A stretch of 64,000 nucleotides of DNA, taken from assembly GCF_017745275.1 (NCBI RefSeq), contig NZ_JAGHZS010000001.1, positions 806,001 through 870,000 on the forward strand, given 5' to 3'. Positions 62,195 to 64,000 of this stretch are shown one piece after another. Source of the DNA: Chitinophaga sp. GTDB lineage: Bacteria > Bacteroidota > Bacteroidia > Chitinophagales > Chitinophagaceae. The notes beneath the pieces were generated by a model. The model saw only the letters and a program-made list of their open reading frames with translations, was not told where the DNA came from and did no database searches. Position 1 is the stretch's first letter, and each line of letters opens with the position of its first letter. A program made the position numbers and the translations under genes.

Positions 62195-63214
62195 TTATGT
62201 GCGGGAGGAAGACTCTCTGACAATGAGTTCCGGCGCCAGTACAATTTGTTGCGTATGTGCAGAAGGGTGGTTTAATTCCTTCATGAGTACATCCACAATA
62301 TTTTTCCCGATGGCGTGTATGGGTTGGGAAACGCAGGTAATAGAAGGGCTGTGGAGGCGGAACAGATCGTGATCATCAAATCCTACGAGCCCGATTTCTT
62401 TTCCTATTCTCCATCCGAGAGAGCGGATACTTTCGATGCCGGAGATGCCTAAATAGTTGGTAGCAAAGAATACGGCGTCGATGTCTTTTATGGAAGTAAG
62501 GAATTTTTTTATTTCGTTGTTAAAGCTTTCCCGGTCAAGGTCGAACGGAAGCCGTTTTATGAGTGATTTACTGAAAGTTAATTTGTGGTCTTTGAGTGCA
62601 GCTGCAAATCCATCCAGGCGGTCTTTCATCTGTGTTTGATCCGAGGCGATAGTAACGATGGCTATTTTCTTATAACCTTGTTTGGCCAGGTGGGCAGTGG
62701 CATCGTAGGCACCTTTGAAATTGTCGAGCACTACATAATGACTACTTACATGCGGGAAGTAGCGGTCCATGAGTACCAGTGGTTTGGCGGCTGTTTGCAG
62801 CTGTTCTATTTCTTTGTCCAGGTTTTTAGTGGGGGTGATGATATAACCATCTACCTGCCTGTACTTCAGTACTTCGAGTAATCCCTTTGCTTTCTCTGTA
62901 TTATCTTCGGTACTGCCGTAGAGCACTTTATAGCCGTATTTATCTGCTTCGTCTTCCACTATTTTAGCCAGTGAAGCGAAGAAGTTATTGGCAATATCTT
63001 CCACTATCAACCCGATAGTTTTGGTTTTTCCTGTGCGCAGGCCACGTGCTAGCTGGTTAGGCTTGTACTTGAGCCGGGTTGCAATCTTTTGTATTTTTTT
63101 ACTTACCTGTTCGCTGATTCTTTTCTCCTTTGCTTTTCCATTTAATACAAAAGATACCGTGGTAGGAGATACTCCGGCTTGCTTTGCAATATCTTTAATA
63201 GAGATCCCTTTCAT
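62195..63214 (-). CDS. LacI family transcriptional regulator
   Basis: The 339-residue regulator has an N-terminal helix-turn-helix (ISIKDIAKQAGVSPTTVSFVLNGKAKEKRISEQVSKKIQKIATRLKYKPNQLARGL). A periplasmic-binding-protein-like sensor domain (TIGLIVEDIANNFFASLAKIVEDEADKYGYKVLYGS) follows. It would bind an operator and release it or tighten on a sugar-type ligand. It is the nearest upstream gene on the susC strand and probably controls a carbohydrate locus, perhaps susC/susD. Confidence 0.93.
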   Translation of the reverse strand: MKGISIKDIAKQAGVSPTTVSFVLNGKAKEKRISEQVSKKIQKIATRLKYKPNQLARGLRTGKTKTIGLIVEDIANNFFASLAKIVEDEADKYGYKVLYGSTEDNTEKAKGLLEVLKYRQVDGYIITPTKNLDKEIEQLQTAAKPLVLMDRYFPHVSSHYVVLDNFKGAYDATAHLAKQGYKKIAIVTIASDQTQMKDRLDGFAAALKDHKLTFSKSLIKRLPFDLDRESFNNEIKKFLTSIKDIDAVFFATNYLGISGIESIRSLGWRIGKEIGLVGFDDHDLFRLHSPSITCVSQPIHAIGKNIVDVLMKELNHPSAHTQQIVLAPELIVRESSSRT

Positions 63215-63528
63215 AGAAAAAAAATGCTATATCGATTTAGCCACGCCTAATTTACAAAATGAAGTTGGAAATTACGTTGTTGAACTAATTATTCCAAGGA
63301 ACCGCTAAAAACTTATCAGCAGGGTTCTGTCAGCCGTGTATCACATAAATTGGTTATTTTGGGTAGAATGATATTTTTTTAACCACTTTTTACTAATTTG
63401 GCATGATTCATAGGACGATCTCAATACTGCTCACCTACGCAAATCAGGTTCCGCTTCGGGGGAATAATGGTTATGGTAATAAAGTATAGGACTGCCACAG
63501 TAATATAGTAGCTTAAATTAATACATGA
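63215..63528. other. intergenic region between diverging lacI-type and araC-type genes
   Basis: This 314-base region must hold both promoters. A/T-rich tracts are present, but no clear -33/-7 pair or operator palindrome was seen and no small gene was found. Confidence 0.45.
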
Positions 63529-64000
63529 ATGAAACCCATCCTTATTAAAGTGGGGGCTTTTGCCGATAACCAGATCACGATTATAGAGAGAAGTGATCCT
63601 TATTTTAATACGCCTTTTCACTTCCACCCGGAATGTGAGCTGGTATACGTTACGGAAAGCCACGGTAAGAGAATAGTGGGTGACAGCATCGAGAGCTTTG
63701 AAGAAGGCGACATGGTGTTCCTGGGTCCGCATATACCGCATGTGTGGTATAATGAAGAGGAATATTACAAGGGAGACGACAGCCTGAAAGCCAGGTCTGT
63801 GGTGATTTATTTTCCCAAGGATATTTTCGGGGAGAAATTCTATGGACTGCCGGAAACGAAGGCGCTCACGGAGCTATTCCATCGTGCCCAGCGGGGTATG
63901 AAGATCACCGGTGCCACGCATGAATTGCTGAAGCCCGAAATCCTGGCCCTGCCCAGGAAAGAAGGGCTCGACAGGATTATTTCCCTGTTACACATTTTAA
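63529..64000 (+). CDS. AraC-type regulator, N-terminal cupin part (runs off the window)
   Basis: This ORF is absent from the track because it has no stop in the window. It starts ATG 63529 (MKPILIKVGAFADNQ) and gives 157 residues. FHFHPECELVYVTESHGKRIVGDSIESFEEGDMVFLGPHIPHVWYN is the AraC-type cupin that binds an effector. The DNA-binding domain lies beyond base 64000, so the AraC assignment depends on the sensor domain. It diverges from the LacI-type gene and may regulate a downstream sugar locus. Confidence 0.8.
   Translation, partial: MKPILIKVGAFADNQITIIERSDPYFNTPFHFHPECELVYVTESHGKRIVGDSIESFEEGDMVFLGPHIPHVWYNEEEYYKGDDSLKARSVVIYFPKDIFGEKFYGLPETKALTELFHRAQRGMKITGATHELLKPEILALPRKEGLDRIISLLHIL

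Overview
This 64 kb window is chromosomal DNA from a Bacteroidota bacterium, most likely a Chitinophaga-like member of the Chitinophagaceae. The evidence is a SusC/SusD pair, a type IX secretion (CHU_C) cargo protein, ECF sigma/anti-sigma pairs, a GH29 fucosidase, and promoters of the Bacteroidota form TTG-N19-TAnnTTTG with few Shine-Dalgarno sites. It looks like ordinary core genome: no phage, insertion sequence, CRISPR array, rRNA or tRNA gene was seen.

Layout. 0-9.3 kb: the 3' end of gcvP, then a phosphodiesterase, small membrane and lipoprotein genes, a YjbR protein, an S15 peptidase, a PagL-like deacylase and an FKBP isomerase. 9.4-17.4 kb: an aromatic amino-acid operon on the minus strand, read pheA, aminotransferase, tyrA, DAHP synthase/chorismate mutase, aroB, aroA, aroC. 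17.5-20.8 kb: a small lipoprotein and an ECF sigma factor beside a membrane protein that joins an anti-sigma-like segment to a trypsin-like protease. 20.8-25.2 kb: a sugar operon (sodium symporter, xylulokinase, epimerase). 25.5-28.7 kb: oxidoreductases. 28.8-36.9 kb: a branched-chain amino-acid operon ilvE-ilvD-ilvB-ilvN-ilvC-ilvA. 37-45 kb: a sugar kinase/nucleotidyltransferase pair, fucosidase, PLP enzyme, lipB and a pseudouridine synthase. 45-56.4 kb: a T9SS protein, two paralogous sigma/anti-sigma cassettes, def, ruvX, ubiA, a SpoU methyltransferase and mutS. 56.4-64 kb: SusD, SusC, a LacI regulator and the start of an AraC regulator.

Two things stand out. First, both amino-acid operons carry what look like complete ribosome-mediated attenuators that the ORF track misses. 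The aromatic operon has two in series, each with a Phe/Tyr-rich leader peptide, a competing antiterminator and a terminator. The ilv operon has one with a VVIIVVVII run. A third, Ile-rich 15-codon leader sits in a long stem just before ilvA. Second, about a dozen long imperfect palindromes built from short AAAGC/TTTTAGC units lie at gene ends. Their arms differ between copies but match within a copy, they punctuate the biosynthetic operons, and in several genes they supply the stop codon and the last few amino acids.
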